DNA of 32,710 bases from Cudoniella acicularis (taxonomy: Eukaryota > Ascomycota > Leotiomycetes > Helotiales > Helotiaceae): positions 1 through 32,710 of the forward strand of contig JAAMPI010000544.1 of assembly GCA_013054445.1 (NCBI GenBank). Direction: 5' to 3'. The notes under the pieces are model-generated. The model saw only the letters and a program-made list of their open reading frames with translations, had not been told where the DNA came from and did no database searches. The position numbers were made by a program, and so were the translations under genes. Positions 1-11,100 of the stretch are shown piece by piece (the first letter of the stretch is position 1; every line of letters starts with the position of its first letter).

Positions 1-3000
1 GGGAGCTTGAAGTGCGAGATTATTGGATACGGAGCGGTGGGACCAGCCGCGGTGCCTGAACAGTTCAACTCCCTGAAGCGCGGCCAGGCTGGGGGAGCCA
101 AGCTGGTGTCCGAGTGTTTAGTTACTGGCTAGTAGTTAGCGATTTAACGAGTGGCCAACAGTGGATGACCGCCTGCGCGCCCGCGGAAGCAGTCTCAAGG
201 CAGTCTTGCTGGGGGTGGGCAGCGAGTGTCGAAGAGCCAGCCAGGCATGGTGTGCTTCCAGCGGCGGACAGTGGAGTGGACGACACTGGACTCAGCACGC
301 TGCAGCACTGAGCCAGGCGAGAAAAAGAATTGTTCCGGCAGGCATGGCGAACCCCCCCCCCTTCCCCCCAGACTGCACCTACGAGTTCACCTGCAGAGTG
401 CACGCACAGTGTAATTACCATATTGATGTGCTGCCGGCTATTGAGTCGACACAGCAAAGTTGAAGGTCCTTCCCTGTGAGAGTTGTGCCAACGACAATCA
501 TCTCCCGTCTTCCGTCGTGCCCCACGAAACATTGAAGCCATCGCAACTCTCCACAGCGTCCTGCGGCCCATCTGCGCTGATTTCTTTCGTGCTTTCGCCC
601 GGCAAATCCAATTTCGGAGGTCCCTGTTCGCCGTCTCCTGAGACTCTGAGACTTCCAACGCCTGGCGCACTGGCCTCGCCCTGTGCACCACTCTCATTGA
701 TTCGAGCCTAGTGTATGCACGCTGCATCGCGGGTTTGCGGGCGACTTGCAAGGGTGCTAAGGGGCTTTGAATGGATCACCAAAACCAAACATCTCTTCAG
801 TGCTCAAGAGGCGCCCAATAAGTTTCTTCCCGACTCGTTTGTGATGAGACGGTGCATTTGGACTTGGAAATCTTCTTTTCAGGCTACTTTTCAGGCTTCA
901 GCTCGGCCACCGCGAGCGTTGATCAGCTTGATCAGCTTGTTCTTTGGGCCTTGTTGAATTGCTTCATTGCGGCTTTGGTTCCTTCTTCTGCCACCCTTCC
1001 TGTCCATGACACGGACAACCCAGGGTTCACAACCCCGCCCCGATGTGATAGTGACGAAGGCACGAGCCGGAATTCTCGATAATCTAAATTAACATGAGCC
1101 TATCGGTACGGCGACGAAGACGGCGAACGTTGATAATCAAGGCCAAGACTAGAGTCGAATAGACATCCAGAAGAGGCAAGTAGCTGCAACTTATATTTCG
1201 TTGCACAGATCAGTTGCCATCAAAAATCTGGACTGTCGGGACGGAGGGCTTTTGTCCCAGTGAGACGAGTCGTCGACCACGCCTTGCACGTTTTTCCCAT
1301 GGTGCAAGTGGTCCGTGAAACGATGTTACCCTTCAAGCCTTGGGTGATTTTCGCCTACCATCCAGTCGGGCAAGTTGCCACCATAATTTCCAATTAGCAA
1401 TCAAGCTTCCACTGCCTAGCCCCATTTGGAACACTGCTCAGGGGTAAACACAAGGCATTGTGTTTGTAGCAGCATTTCAAACAACGTGTTTCTGATCAAC
1501 CGTCTGATGAGACCTCAAAGTCTGGAGTCGAGTTGTAAAAAAAGATAAAAATGAGACATCTCCCACCCCCGTGGATCTCTTACGCATGGCAATCATCTTA
1601 ATGGAAACCCGTTATTGATCTGAAAATAACTTCATTAGACACGTGATTCTGGAGAACCCTACCAAGGCCTTGAAGAAAAATTCAGGAGGCTGACGTAGTG
1701 GGGCCCAAAACCGATAGCACGACACCAAAATTTTAGAATCGATCAAGACTGAAATTTAATCGTTAACCGATATCGATCGGCGGGAGCGTTTTCAGATCTT
1801 TTGCGCTATTTGACCTCACCAACTTGGCGGGTTATACAACGGGTGACGGAGTAGATCACCGTGTAAAATATTATTTCAGTCGAGATTGAGGTGCCAAACT
1901 CAGGAGAGAAGTCACACAACCCCTCAACTGCCGCGTGAGAGTCCTGCAATGAAGTAAGGGTTGCAGTAGGACACCAGAATCTCAAACAGCATAGAAGAAA
2001 GGAGGTGAACCCTTTTGGTTTCGATCTTGCATAGAGGTTTCTGATGATCAAGAACGTGTATGCGCTTTATTGGGATATGTCTTAAGAAACGTCCTGTTCC
2101 CATGCTTGTATCGTGCAGATATATAATGTCAAGCGCTTGGTGCAACCTGCAGCGAAATGAGATTTGCATTCAATGCATGGAATGTTTTATGACGGATTGC
2201 TCATCAAATACCGAAGACAAATCGGAGTTGATGGAGAAAGACAACAATCTTTTGAGAAAAGAGGGTAATATACCCACAGTAAGATAGTGATTTAGACATG
2301 TTCAGCAACTATTCGCCCCCTCTTTTATTCAATATCTGACATATAATGAATAGTTAACAAAATTGAGTTACTTTTGCTACTGTGAAATATTATAAGTAAC
2401 TGGATCAGGAACCCGGCGAGCCCGGCACTCAGAACATAACCGCTCGGTCCGGCAATTTTGAATATATTGGTTGAAAAAAGGTAATAGACATGAAGTGGCG
2501 ATAGTGATTTAGACATTTTGAATAGTGTAATAGGCTCTCCCTAGAACTCATTAAGCAATGCGCACTTTCTAATCAACCAGGCTGAGTGGTTTTGCTACTG
2601 TGGCATATTGTTGAGTTCATATGGACTGGTAATCCGGCCCGGCACTCAGATAATACCCGACCAAGTACGAGGATCAAGAACGCAACTGGCTGGAAAACTT
2701 TGCAGTCTTTGCAATTCCAATCCTTCTGGTCCTTTGAACATATCACAACGGTAAAATAATATCTCTTTTTCGATAGCATCTGCCGTACTACGGCGCAAGC
2801 TTATATCTAAGATTTCCAGGTGTATCTCGAGATCGTGTATGCGGCTATGCCTAGGTCTTGTCCATGGAGGTGGGAAATGAACGATTGACTGTGGCTTGTG
2901 ATACTCTATTCTGAGTTGGCTCGTGTGATGAAAAGTGCGATGTTTTTCGAGTTATTTAGTTGCATGATAAGCAGAAGAGTAAAATATTCGAGTTAAAGAA

Positions 3001-3136
3001 TTTGATTTACATGTGAGGTGCTATGGAATCCTTGTAGCAACATTTTAGACGAGGCTGAACTGATTTTTTTCAACCTTTTCAAATTCTCAGCCTTGACCTT
3101 GACACCACCCAAAATTCTTAACCACAACAAACAACA
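1..3136. other. Long gene-free region left of bcd1
   Basis: No reading frame here shows a recognisable family, a credible ATG context or a consistent exon chain. The first ~1.1 kb is comparatively GC-rich with C- and G-runs, for example a C-run near 350-370. From ~1.1 kb it becomes AT-richer. The GC-rich part could be the long 5' leader or promoter of a gene lying left of the window, but nothing in the sequence proves this. The only clear structure is the tandem duplication at about 2283-2716. Confidence 0.6.
2283..2716. repeat. Diverged ~217-bp tandem duplication
   Basis: Several blocks recur at a near-constant offset of 217-218 bp. GATAGTGATTTAGACAT occurs at 2283 and 2500, TTTTGCTACTGTG at 2372 and 2590, and CCCGGCACTCAG at 2421 and 2638. 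The material between the blocks has diverged strongly. This is best read as an old head-to-tail duplication of a non-coding unit, with copy 1 at about 2283-2499 and copy 2 at about 2500-2716. It could also be a remnant of a short transposable element. I see no open frame or terminal inverted repeat. Confidence 0.65.
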
Positions 3137-4322
3137 ATGTCGGATCCACTACTCTCCTCGCTCTGCACCATCTGCCACATCAATGTCCCGAAATACAAAT
3201 GCCCCCGCTGCTCCGTCCAAACATGTTCCCTCCCCTGCTCCCGGCGTCACAAACTTTGGTCGACATGCAGCGGCGTTCGAGATCCGACCGTCTTCATCCC
3301 CAAATCGCAACTAGTAACGCCATCGGGGGTCGATCATGACTATAACTTCCTCCACTCAATCGAGCACCGAATCGAACGGTCGGAGAAAGAGATTGTGGAA
3401 GAGCGAGGCTTGGTATCGAAAAAAGAATTGATCCTCGCGAGGACCGGAGAAGATGGCACAGAGCGCCAAAAGAACGGGTATAGGAAAGGGCAGAAGAATC
3501 ATGACCCGCAAAAGAACCAAGCACCAGGAGAACAGTGTATTAACCAGGTTCTGAAGGCGATGAAGACCACGGTTCATCGAGCACCGAAAGGCATGAAACG
3601 AAATGTCGAGAACAAAACGAGCTGGAGTAGACATCAGAAGAGTATCCATTGGACTGTCGAATATATCCAAGGTGAAGCTAGCGAAAAGGTAATGGGAAGG
3701 GCTATGGGCACCAGGCCTATCGGGGATTCCTACTACGAGTTTTGCGAAGTACGAAGGAGGGCAGCCATGACGGACCAGGAGAAGAAAGAGTTAAAAAAAG
3801 CGGAAAGCAGTAGAGATACGCGAGCAGGTCAAGAGGGCGAAACTGGATGAGGAGGTTAGAATTAGGGATATTACGACGATATCAAGACTACAAAATCCCG
3901 AAACTAGTGCTTGGAATGTGGAAGTAATATTTTCATCACAACCGACTTGGAATTCCCAAAACGACCAAGAAAAACAACAAGTCTACAAAGATCATTTCTA
4001 TCTCTTGCGACCAAACACCCCATCCTCTTTCTCCAAGGTCTTAGTACCCATCGATCCCTCAAAAATACTCAACGATATTCTACGGAAACGAACAGTCCTG
4101 GAATTTCCAACAATATACGTATTCGAGCAAGAAGCTTTTCCCAAAAATTTCATGTTAGAAAAAGACTTTCTTCAAAAAACCGGACAGCCTCCAATGGAAT
4201 CTCTCAATGGAGAAGAGGATGATTCAACTAATAGTTCGAGCGAGGAGTCGGATGATGAAACGAGTTCCAGCGAGTCTGAGGACGAAAATGAATCGATGGA
4301 TGATGGGAAAATCGTGGGATAG
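3137..4322 (+). CDS. bcd1: Box C/D snoRNA protein 1 (Bcd1), HIT zinc finger, with one frameshift
   Basis: Bcd1 is a nuclear factor needed for box C/D snoRNP assembly and snoRNA stability. The N-terminus carries a complete HIT-type zinc finger: C10, C13, C22, C25, C30, C34, H38 and C44, with family spacing. The ATG follows an A-rich context (ACAACA before it), which supports this start. The first frame runs 3137-3850. A second frame, open from 3795 to 4322, continues in the same style with an EEVRIRD-like segment, a YKDHFYLLRP-like segment and an acidic Ser/Glu/Asp-rich tail. The two join if one A is removed from the A7 run at 3793-3799, giving about 394 residues, close to the usual size for this family. 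No splice sites fit the junction. As read literally, the product would stop at 237 residues. A homopolymer sequencing error is the likeliest cause. Confidence 0.85.
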
Positions 4323-5497
4323 CCCGTACATTTATAATACCCTTTACTAATTAAAGTAATATTCCAAGAATCCAAATGTGTTTTCTTGCTGGTGCGCGTT
4401 TCGTCCCTTTCCAACTAACTCTGATATGACTATTTACAAGCAAGACGACTTCTCCGGTTAAAATTTTCAAAATATATCCTATTTCCTCTTTTCATCCGGC
4501 TCTCTCTGTCAGTCTTTTTCCCTCTGAACCTGCCTAATAAGCCGAGATTTCAAGCTAATTACCTCTGGACAGTTTTAGCATTTCATCTCACTGGCCCACT
4601 TAATTTCGAGCAACACATTTCGATTCCCATATACGGTTTATCCAAATATAGATAGATTGCTTCTTGTAATATGCTCATGTTTTATGAAAAGACTCAGGCC
4701 GTCTATGCATCACATGGGCTCTGGGTACTTCGGGCTTGCTGCCGGGGGGAGGGGGGGGATTTGTATGAGCTCAAATGACTGGTTCTGATTATACCAGAAG
4801 CTAGTTGCATCCTCTTTCTTTCTCATTCACATCCATCACTTTTGCGGCATCAAAGCTGGCTCACTCGCCTCCCTTACACATTACTACTTTCTAGATAGAG
4901 CCACCTAGAGGGAGGGTGAGGCGGTTTCGTGGCCATGCTTTGCTATGCTCTCCCTAGGAGACTCCGCTGGTAAAACCACTGCTCTTGCACCCACCAGCAT
5001 AGCCACAAACTTGACCTGTGCACAACACTCATTGTCAAGGTCTGATTCGTGATGAAAGTTAAGTAAATTGGTGAGTCAAAGTTACCTAGTTCTTTTGACG
5101 ACACGCGGACTTCCGTCCCTTCCTGGCACTCAGGAGTTGGAGAACACTTGACAGAGTAGAACTAAATATTGCTTGTGAACTGAATGTCCTTGAGTATAGA
5201 TAGATAGTTAAGGCAGTGCGTTCTGTAAGCTTGGCCGTAATAACCCCTTCACAAAAACACGGTAAGATCAAACTTCACATGGTCACAATTCCTAATTGAA
5301 AATTGGTTCAACAGTTATCAATCACCGAATCCTCATTCTCCATTCAATCAACTAACCACCAATTTTATCTACAAAAATGTTGCCGTGAACGACGAGGGGG
5401 TATCATTGTCTCATATCCCAATCCCGCAATAAATGCTTCTGACAAAACGCCATTCATTCTCTACAGGTACAGTAGTACATCCACGTTACCCCATGCC
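4323..5497. other. Convergent intergenic region between bcd1 and the TBC GAP
   Basis: This stretch separates the 3' ends of two genes that point at each other, so it should hold both 3' UTRs. I see no coding frame worth naming. A G-rich run lies near 4743-4759. An imperfect inverted repeat with 10-bp arms and one mismatch lies at 4929-4938 and 4997-5006, with a loop of about 58 nt. No canonical AATAAA is placed convincingly near either stop codon. Confidence 0.5.
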
Positions 5498-8400
5498 TTA
5501 CGCTAACTCCCTCTCCTCATCCACTGGGATCGGCGTTCTTATTGTTAGATCTCCATAATCATCCACTATCAAATCCAATTGCGATGGTCTTCGTTTAGTG
5601 GGAGTAGTCGTCCCTGGAGAAACATCTTGCTGTGCTTCGACTAGCCCATTGGCTGCAGCTAGTCTTTCGGCTTTTCGCAATGCTCTAGTTTCCTCACGTT
5701 GACGGACCATGTCCTTTTCGGCTTCGATGGCTTTGGCTCTTCGGTTCTCAACCTCGTCTCTCTTTACCACCTTCCGCAGGCCTTCGGAAGCGTGGATCAA
5801 GCCATCAATACTGATAGCATGGTTCGTCATCTGATGATTTATATACGTGTAAATGCTTGCTGGTGTGGAGCATTGAAGTAATTGTTGCTCATTAAGCTTA
5901 AGCAACGCGAGGGCGACTTGAAATAAGAAAGTGCTGCCATCGTTGGTGCAGAAGACGACATCCCAAACTCGGAACAAAGCTTCGGCGGAAAGACAGTCGG
6001 TGAAAACGCTAAGGAACCATTGAAAGGTAAGTGCTTCTAGCTCGATGCTTAGGTCGTCGAGATGTAGGGATAGTTTTGGCAAAATTTCCGCTACATATTG
6101 CCTGAGAACTTGCTGATCAGCTCGAGATGCCAAAAGACTGTGATCGTAGTATCCTCGAGGAAGAATGCTTTCGATAATACTTGTAAGGACCCAGAAGGCA
6201 TCCTCAGCGGTAGGCATGATGAGTAACAAGCATGCGGTTATCAAATTCATCCCTTGACAATATCCGACCTCTGCATTTCGTCGAGAGTAAGCCAAGAGAA
6301 CCTCATTGAGCTTCGCAACTCCTGGCCCTTTTCGAAAGAATATATTGTCGGTCAGGGTCCGATTGATATCCATTTGGATCTGTGCAACGATTGCTGGGTC
6401 ATCTTCTCCTTCTCTGTGCGCCACAAGATCGTCATAATAACCAGGAATTCGAAGAGCAGTTGCGCCCGAACATTCTGCCCAAATCTTCGCACGGTAAGCT
6501 ACCGGAATACCTCCAAGGACGAGTGCCTTGAACTCGTTCCACTTGGCACGTCCAACTTTGCCTTTGTTGCCCAGGCCGGCGACACCGATCATTTCCCCGT
6601 CTGTCAAAGAAGCTTCAGGCATTATTGCTACCAACCTTGACATTTTATCTCTATCGGTTGTTGCAGCAAGCGCCGCCGCAGCGGCTTCGCCGTCACGTTT
6701 CCGCTCAGCTCTAACTTTGCGGAGGAAATCGTTCCATTTAATTGTCTTCTCTCGCTGTAGAGAATCGTGAACTTCACCGAGCTGTTCTAAAAGAAGCTTG
6801 ACGGGTTCCATGTCTTCAGTTGCGAGTGCAGCTTGTGTCGGGGACGATGTATCTGGTTTCGAGATGGTTGCGTGGTTAGATGTGATGGGAGTGGTAGGCG
6901 GGGCTGTAGTTGTGCTTGCTAATGGAAGAAAGCCCCTCTCTTCTGTCGTTATACCGGGCGATTTGGGGACTTCGCCACCTTCCATCACCTCGAATGCAGG
7001 CTCAGAGCCTGATGGTGTATGTGACAACAATTCCGTGGGAAAAGTCGCAATTTTCAGATAGTCTTGCCACCTCTTAGCTGGTTTACCATCCTCGCCCCTT
7101 TCATCAAAAGAAGTAGGAGTATCAGGTCGCTGGTCGTCCATCATCGTGTCATCATCCCCAAGACCAGCAGAAATTCCGCTCCTTGCACTATTCAACATCT
7201 CCACTCGACTTCCTCGCTTGCTCCTTCGGACTTTTTCAGCGGCCTCCTTTTGTCTTTTTTTCCTCCTTTGGTCGTAAATAAACCCAAAACGATCCGTGAG
7301 AAATTCTTGATTGTGAGGATTTTTGTATATTTGGGTAAGCGTGGGCGGTTGCGCATCAGGTGGTAAAATCTGATCCATCTCAACTGGCCCGTAATTATCC
7401 GCGCTTTTGGGGGTTGTATTCTGGGGACTGGCCCCCATGGTATCCCATCGATCCTGGGTGCTTCGCACGGTGCCACCCTGGCCAACTGGAACTGTAGGCC
7501 GGCGCGAACTTGGGATTGCTTTGGGTGGTTGTCTGGAAGGGGCGGGCCTTGCAGACATGGTGGTTCGTGTGCTAGCTGACGATTGTGCTCTAGGGGGAGG
7601 TGCCGTTCCCGTACTGTTGGCACGACCCCGACCACTGATTCCCTCTGAGTCGCGAGCAATCATAGTGCTACCCGCGACAAGCTTCAAAGCCAAAGTTGCT
7701 AAGCCGGAAGATGGCTTTCGATCGCGTGTTGGATTGCCTACATGGTTAGACTGGATGCTCGAGGCTCGGCTCGGACTACGAACATTTCCAGGAGCATCAA
7801 AAATACCATTTTGTAGCACGGTACGGCGGCCGTTCGAAATGCTGTCCCGACTAGTTGCTGGCTTAGAGCCGTTAACAGCATCGCCTACAACGCTGCTTGC
7901 TCGACTGCTCTTTCGGCTTGTAGCACCCCAGAGGTAGTCTTTCCACCCCTTTGGAACATTTAAGGGCCTGTCTTCCAAAGCCTTGAGGGAGTCTCTTGCG
8001 CGGATCGTAGCATCATTGCCCAACACTGCGCGCTCCCCTAGTACAACGGGTTGACTCATTGCATCACTCATCAAATCCTCCAGGCCACCCTCCTGGGAAG
8101 CCAGATCTCTTTCATTGTTTATGTCCGAGTTTGTCTTTCTTTCTGCTTCGATAGCCCGCAATCGAGTCTCTAAGTCCAGGTTTGATAACCCACATTCCAG
8201 GATAATCTTCCTGAGAGCTCGCTCCCTATCCTCCGCCTTGCGCTTCAGTGTAGCAACTTGCGCATCGCGTTGTGCCAAGTCCTCTGCAATTTGCCTGACC
8301 AAAGCTACAGCGCCATTCCGTGCAATCAATCGTTCAATGTGTTCGTTGCTCGCATGATGAATTGCGCCTGGAACATGCCTCGTACTCAGTGGGCAATCGT

Positions 8401-8944
8401 CAAACAATGCAGTCCGCTCTTCATTTGAAGGCCACGGAGTAGTCAAATTTTCGACAATTGAGGGGGCCTCCGAAGGCTTTCTTGACGTGTTTGCTGTACC
8501 ATCAACGGTCTGCGGCAATAGGGGCCGCTCATCTCTAGGTGGCTCCGGCGAGAACGAGGGGAACGAGGTTAAAGACTTGTCCGAAATCGATGACGCTGAG
8601 CTAGACATGTAAGATGCATATTTTCGAGGTTTTATTCGTACAGTTTGCGATCGCGAGCTCTTCGCAGAGGCATTCGAGTGATGTGAAGCCGATCGTTGGA
8701 GGGAGGGCGCGCCAATATCAAAGTCCATTGCGACTGGTAGGAAATAGTTGTTATCCCCTTTCCAATGCCCTATCTCGCCCTCGTAAGACAGCCTCCGTAC
8801 CGCCGTCGAGAATGCCCCAGTATGGCTCGAAACATAAGCAGCTTCTGTGAAAGCGGGATGGCATAGGAAGCTGAGATCGTTGAATGCGACAAACTTGGAG
8901 GCTTCCCTGGGGTGGAGGTCAGAGACAAATGCCATCTTCGTCAT
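5498..8944 (-). CDS. TBC-domain Rab GTPase-activating protein
   Basis: This 1148-residue protein is predicted to stimulate GTP hydrolysis by a Rab GTPase in membrane traffic. The TBC domain lies at about residues 810-1040. It has both catalytic signatures: the arginine finger in IQMDINR (about R862) and the glutamine finger in YCQGMN (about Q897). Residues 200-270 form a charged coiled-coil-like segment. The long middle is Ser/Pro/Arg-rich and probably disordered, and another charged helical segment follows the TBC domain. By eye the TBC core is closest to the TBC1D2/Gyp2-like class, but I cannot assign the Rab substrate. The frame is open further upstream to 9127, but that extension has no ATG. 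The first ATG is at 8944. A later ATG at 8728 is an alternative start. The coding part needs no intron. Confidence 0.88.
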   Translation of the reverse strand: MTKMAFVSDLHPREASKFVAFNDLSFLCHPAFTEAAYVSSHTGAFSTAVRRLSYEGEIGHWKGDNNYFLPVAMDFDIGAPSLQRSASHHSNASAKSSRSQTVRIKPRKYASYMSSSASSISDKSLTSFPSFSPEPPRDERPLLPQTVDGTANTSRKPSEAPSIVENLTTPWPSNEERTALFDDCPLSTRHVPGAIHHASNEHIERLIARNGAVALVRQIAEDLAQRDAQVATLKRKAEDRERALRKIILECGLSNLDLETRLRAIEAERKTNSDINNERDLASQEGGLEDLMSDAMSQPVVLGERAVLGNDATIRARDSLKALEDRPLNVPKGWKDYLWGATSRKSSRASSVVGDAVNGSKPATSRDSISNGRRTVLQNGIFDAPGNVRSPSRASSIQSNHVGNPTRDRKPSSGLATLALKLVAGSTMIARDSEGISGRGRANSTGTAPPPRAQSSASTRTTMSARPAPSRQPPKAIPSSRRPTVPVGQGGTVRSTQDRWDTMGASPQNTTPKSADNYGPVEMDQILPPDAQPPTLTQIYKNPHNQEFLTDRFGFIYDQRRKKRQKEAAEKVRRSKRGSRVEMLNSARSGISAGLGDDDTMMDDQRPDTPTSFDERGEDGKPAKRWQDYLKIATFPTELLSHTPSGSEPAFEVMEGGEVPKSPGITTEERGFLPLASTTTAPPTTPITSNHATISKPDTSSPTQAALATEDMEPVKLLLEQLGEVHDSLQREKTIKWNDFLRKVRAERKRDGEAAAAALAATTDRDKMSRLVAIMPEASLTDGEMIGVAGLGNKGKVGRAKWNEFKALVLGGIPVAYRAKIWAECSGATALRIPGYYDDLVAHREGEDDPAIVAQIQMDINRTLTDNIFFRKGPGVAKLNEVLLAYSRRNAEVGYCQGMNLITACLLLIMPTAEDAFWVLTSIIESILPRGYYDHSLLASRADQQVLRQYVAEILPKLSLHLDDLSIELEALTFQWFLSVFTDCLSAEALFRVWDVVFCTNDGSTFLFQVALALLKLNEQQLLQCSTPASIYTYINHQMTNHAISIDGLIHASEGLRKVVKRDEVENRRAKAIEAEKDMVRQREETRALRKAERLAAANGLVEAQQDVSPGTTTPTKRRPSQLDLIVDDYGDLTIRTPIPVDEERELA

Positions 8945-9472
8945 GATCTCGCCTAACGGTTGTGCAGACGCGGTAGGGGTTCCGAGACACCAAACGCAGC
9001 AACAAAAAGCCCACTTACTTTGAAGCTTCACCGTCCTCTTATTTCTCTTATATGTCTCCTGCTGGGACCTACAAAAGACGCGGTGTGGTTGGCGTGATTC
9101 ACCACCGGATGAGAGAATTTCGAGCACGCAAATACCGCATCGATCTCGTGTGACCGCGCATACAGATAGATAGATGACAACTCTAGCTACTAAGGGCTCC
9201 AGCCTCTACTGCGGGTCAATCAAGGCTCACAACGGGCTTGCATCAACTGAGGAGCGCCCTGCAATGATTGGTTCTCTGGGCCGCGGCACCCAACCCCAGA
9301 CTTGCTCGGTGCGCTCGGGAAAAGCAACACACACCTTCCGTCCCCGCATACATTCAAAAGCCATATAACGGTCCTTGGGCTCATGGATACCGTATAGCTG
9401 ATCTTTTCATTCTCTGACTCCACTCCTAACTGTCACTACGGGTTTTGTTTGTCACACCCGCAACCCATCACC
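8945..9472. promoter_or_regulatory. Divergent promoter between the TBC GAP and the SDR gene
   Basis: The GAP (leftward) and the dehydrogenase (rightward) start 528 bp apart, so both promoters must lie here or overlap. Visible elements are a CCAAT box on the minus strand (ATTGG at 9267-9271), about 200 bp before the SDR ATG, and a short GATA-type tetranucleotide run near 9165-9176. There is no clear TATA box. Co-regulation is possible but not shown. Confidence 0.5.
8953..9018 (-). other. Probable intron in the leader of the TBC GAP
   Basis: On the minus strand a GTAAGT donor at 9018 and a TTAG acceptor at 8953 bound a 66-nt segment just upstream of the chosen ATG. It is a multiple of three and contains no stop in the GAP frame, so the frame stays open whether or not it is spliced. 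The upstream in-frame stretch has no ATG, so a 5' UTR intron is the simplest reading. Confidence 0.5.
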
Positions 9473-10605
9473 ATGACCGCCGTTGCGAAGAGACGTCTGG
9501 CTGCGCTCAGCGAGCAACTTGTGGCTCCGATTGGAGACCAAGGAACCTTTGAAAATATTCCAGTTCTCAAGAAAATTGCACCAGATTCAACTGGACCGCG
9601 AGTCAAGGGCAAAGTTGTAATCGTGACAGGTCAGTAGCACCCTGCTATTACTGCAGTGCAATCCTTGACTAAGTGGACAGGTACAAATTCTCCCTTGGGC
9701 ATTGGCCGAGCTTCAGCACATCAATACGCTCAGAATGGCGCAAGAGCCGTATTCATATGCGATTTCAACGACTCCAACCTCGAAACCCACAAGCGAGAAC
9801 TTGCCTCTCTATATCCAGATGTCGACGTGCATACCCGAAGGTTTGATGCAGCAGACGAGGCAGCAGTGAAGGCGGTGGTCGATGATGCCATCAAGGCTTA
9901 TGGCCGACTAGACATCTTCTTTGCCAATGCAGGCGTTGTAGGGCAGCACAAGCTCTTTGCAGATATCACGGCCGAAGAATTTCTGGCCACGTTAAGGACC
10001 AATGTTGTTAGGTAAATATACTGAAGTGTGGCCTACAGAGGAGTATAGATTGACATCAATCTAGCGTGCACCTGGCTGCTAAGTATGCTGCGCCGGCGAT
10101 GATGAAAACTTCTGCAGAGAAGAAGTATCCCTCCGGAAGCATCATATGTACGGCATCTGTCGCTGGAATACGATCCAATGCCGGTTCCACAGATTACTCT
10201 TCCTCAAAAGCTGCGGTTATTTCGATCGCCCAAACAATTTCATATCAACTCGCTGGGACAGGTATTCGAGTCAACGCTATATGCCCAGGCGTTATTGAAA
10301 CAGGAATGACAGCTATTATGTATGAAGCAGCGAGGGCGAGAGGGACAGAAAAGAAAATTGGCCAGGTAAGTGAAGCTGCTATCCTTTTCACAGTACTACA
10401 GTGAGGTGTATTCATAAAGATTGGCCACTTATACACCAACCATCAATAGTTGAACCCATTGCGGAGAGGCGCACATGCGGACGAGGTTGCCCGAGTAGCC
10501 TTGTTTTTGGGAAGTGAAGAGAGCAGTTATGTCAACGGTCAAGCTTGGGCCGTGGATGGCGGTTTAAGTGCCGGCCATCCTTTTGTGCCAGGCAAACTGG
10601 GTTAA
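9473..10605 (+). CDS. Classical short-chain dehydrogenase/reductase (SDR), 4 exons
   Basis: Exons 9473-9629, 9681-10011, 10065-10365 and 10450-10605 encode 314 residues, and all phases agree. The start ATG is in good context (CATCACCATG). It is an NAD(P)-dependent oxidoreductase of unknown substrate. A ~44-residue N-terminal extension precedes the Rossmann fold. Motifs in order are the cofactor loop [10 protein letters not shown] (52-61), an acidic residue after beta-2 (CDFND, suggesting NAD preference), FANAG, the catalytic Asn108, Ser142, Tyr155 and Lys159 in [14 protein letters not shown], and a C-terminal VDGGLS. Ser and Tyr are 13 residues apart, as in active classical SDRs. Introns are 51, 53 and 84 nt. 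It looks intact and functional. It faces the TBC GAP across a shared promoter, with no evident pathway link. There is no signal peptide, so the protein is probably cytosolic. Confidence 0.9.
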
Positions 10606-10683
10606 AATAGAGACCGTAAAGTCAATTTATGCTTAGCCTCTATCTGTAAGTTTTCATTCAGGTTAGTCGGCTTCCTTTTCTAG

Positions 10684-11100
10684 TTACAAATCGGCTTTTT
10701 TGGAGCCAGCATGATGTTCCCCAAAGAACTTGCTGTGCGAGACAGGGGTTCCATTCCTTTTATTCTTTCCATCGAGCCGCGGTATTGATATGAGTCGTGG
10801 AGTGAAGAGGACCAAGCCACGATCGAACCCAATTCTCTTCACAGCGCTACGGGGTAAAGCTAGTGGACAGAGCGCAAACTCGTGGCTCTCGGTCTCGATC
10901 TTGAGCAGTTTGAACGTTCCAGCAGAGCAGAAAATTTTTGCGAGTCCTGCATGTACCCTTCAGCAGTCAGGCGCCCCTCCTGATTAAGCAGTTTTGCGAG
11001 CTTGTGTTTCCGGTTGGTGTCTCCGAGTAAGAATCCCTAGGAACTCGGGAGTGCTACCCGGTCGGGTCTTTTCTGAGTGGCAGGATGATTGAAGCCCCGA
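10684..11100 (-). pseudogene. Possible decayed coding region, C-terminal-like part
   Basis: Reading leftward, three open patches follow one another in shifted frames. The first runs ~11100-11028, the second ~11025-10912 (contains KLAKLLNQEGRLTAEGYM), and the third ~10912-10684 (starts KIETESHEFALCPLALP and ends in TAA at 10684-10686). Each junction needs a one-base change. The last patch is open for about 70 codons with ordinary codon choice. I do not recognise the family, and no single ATG-to-stop gene can be drawn. It could be a pseudogene, a badly sequenced gene, or chance. Confidence 0.3.

Noticed and set aside
122..751. 209-codon minus-strand open frame
   Set aside because: Composition is low-complexity (Arg/Ser/Ala/Leu/His), with no motif and no good start context. 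Competing plus-strand frames overlap it. It is likely a by-product of GC-rich DNA.
3793..3799. Programmed frameshifting on A7 in bcd1
   Set aside because: Not adopted as the main reading because two other one-base faults occur in the window and the contig end is visibly poor, so sequence error is simpler.
4929..5006. Inverted repeat as a structured RNA
   Set aside because: Arms are only 10 bp with one mismatch and a loop of about 58 nt, which is not enough to claim an RNA gene or terminator.
6254..8850. Several plus-strand frames opposite the TBC GAP
   Set aside because: They are antisense shadows of a long, strongly supported coding frame and lack motifs.
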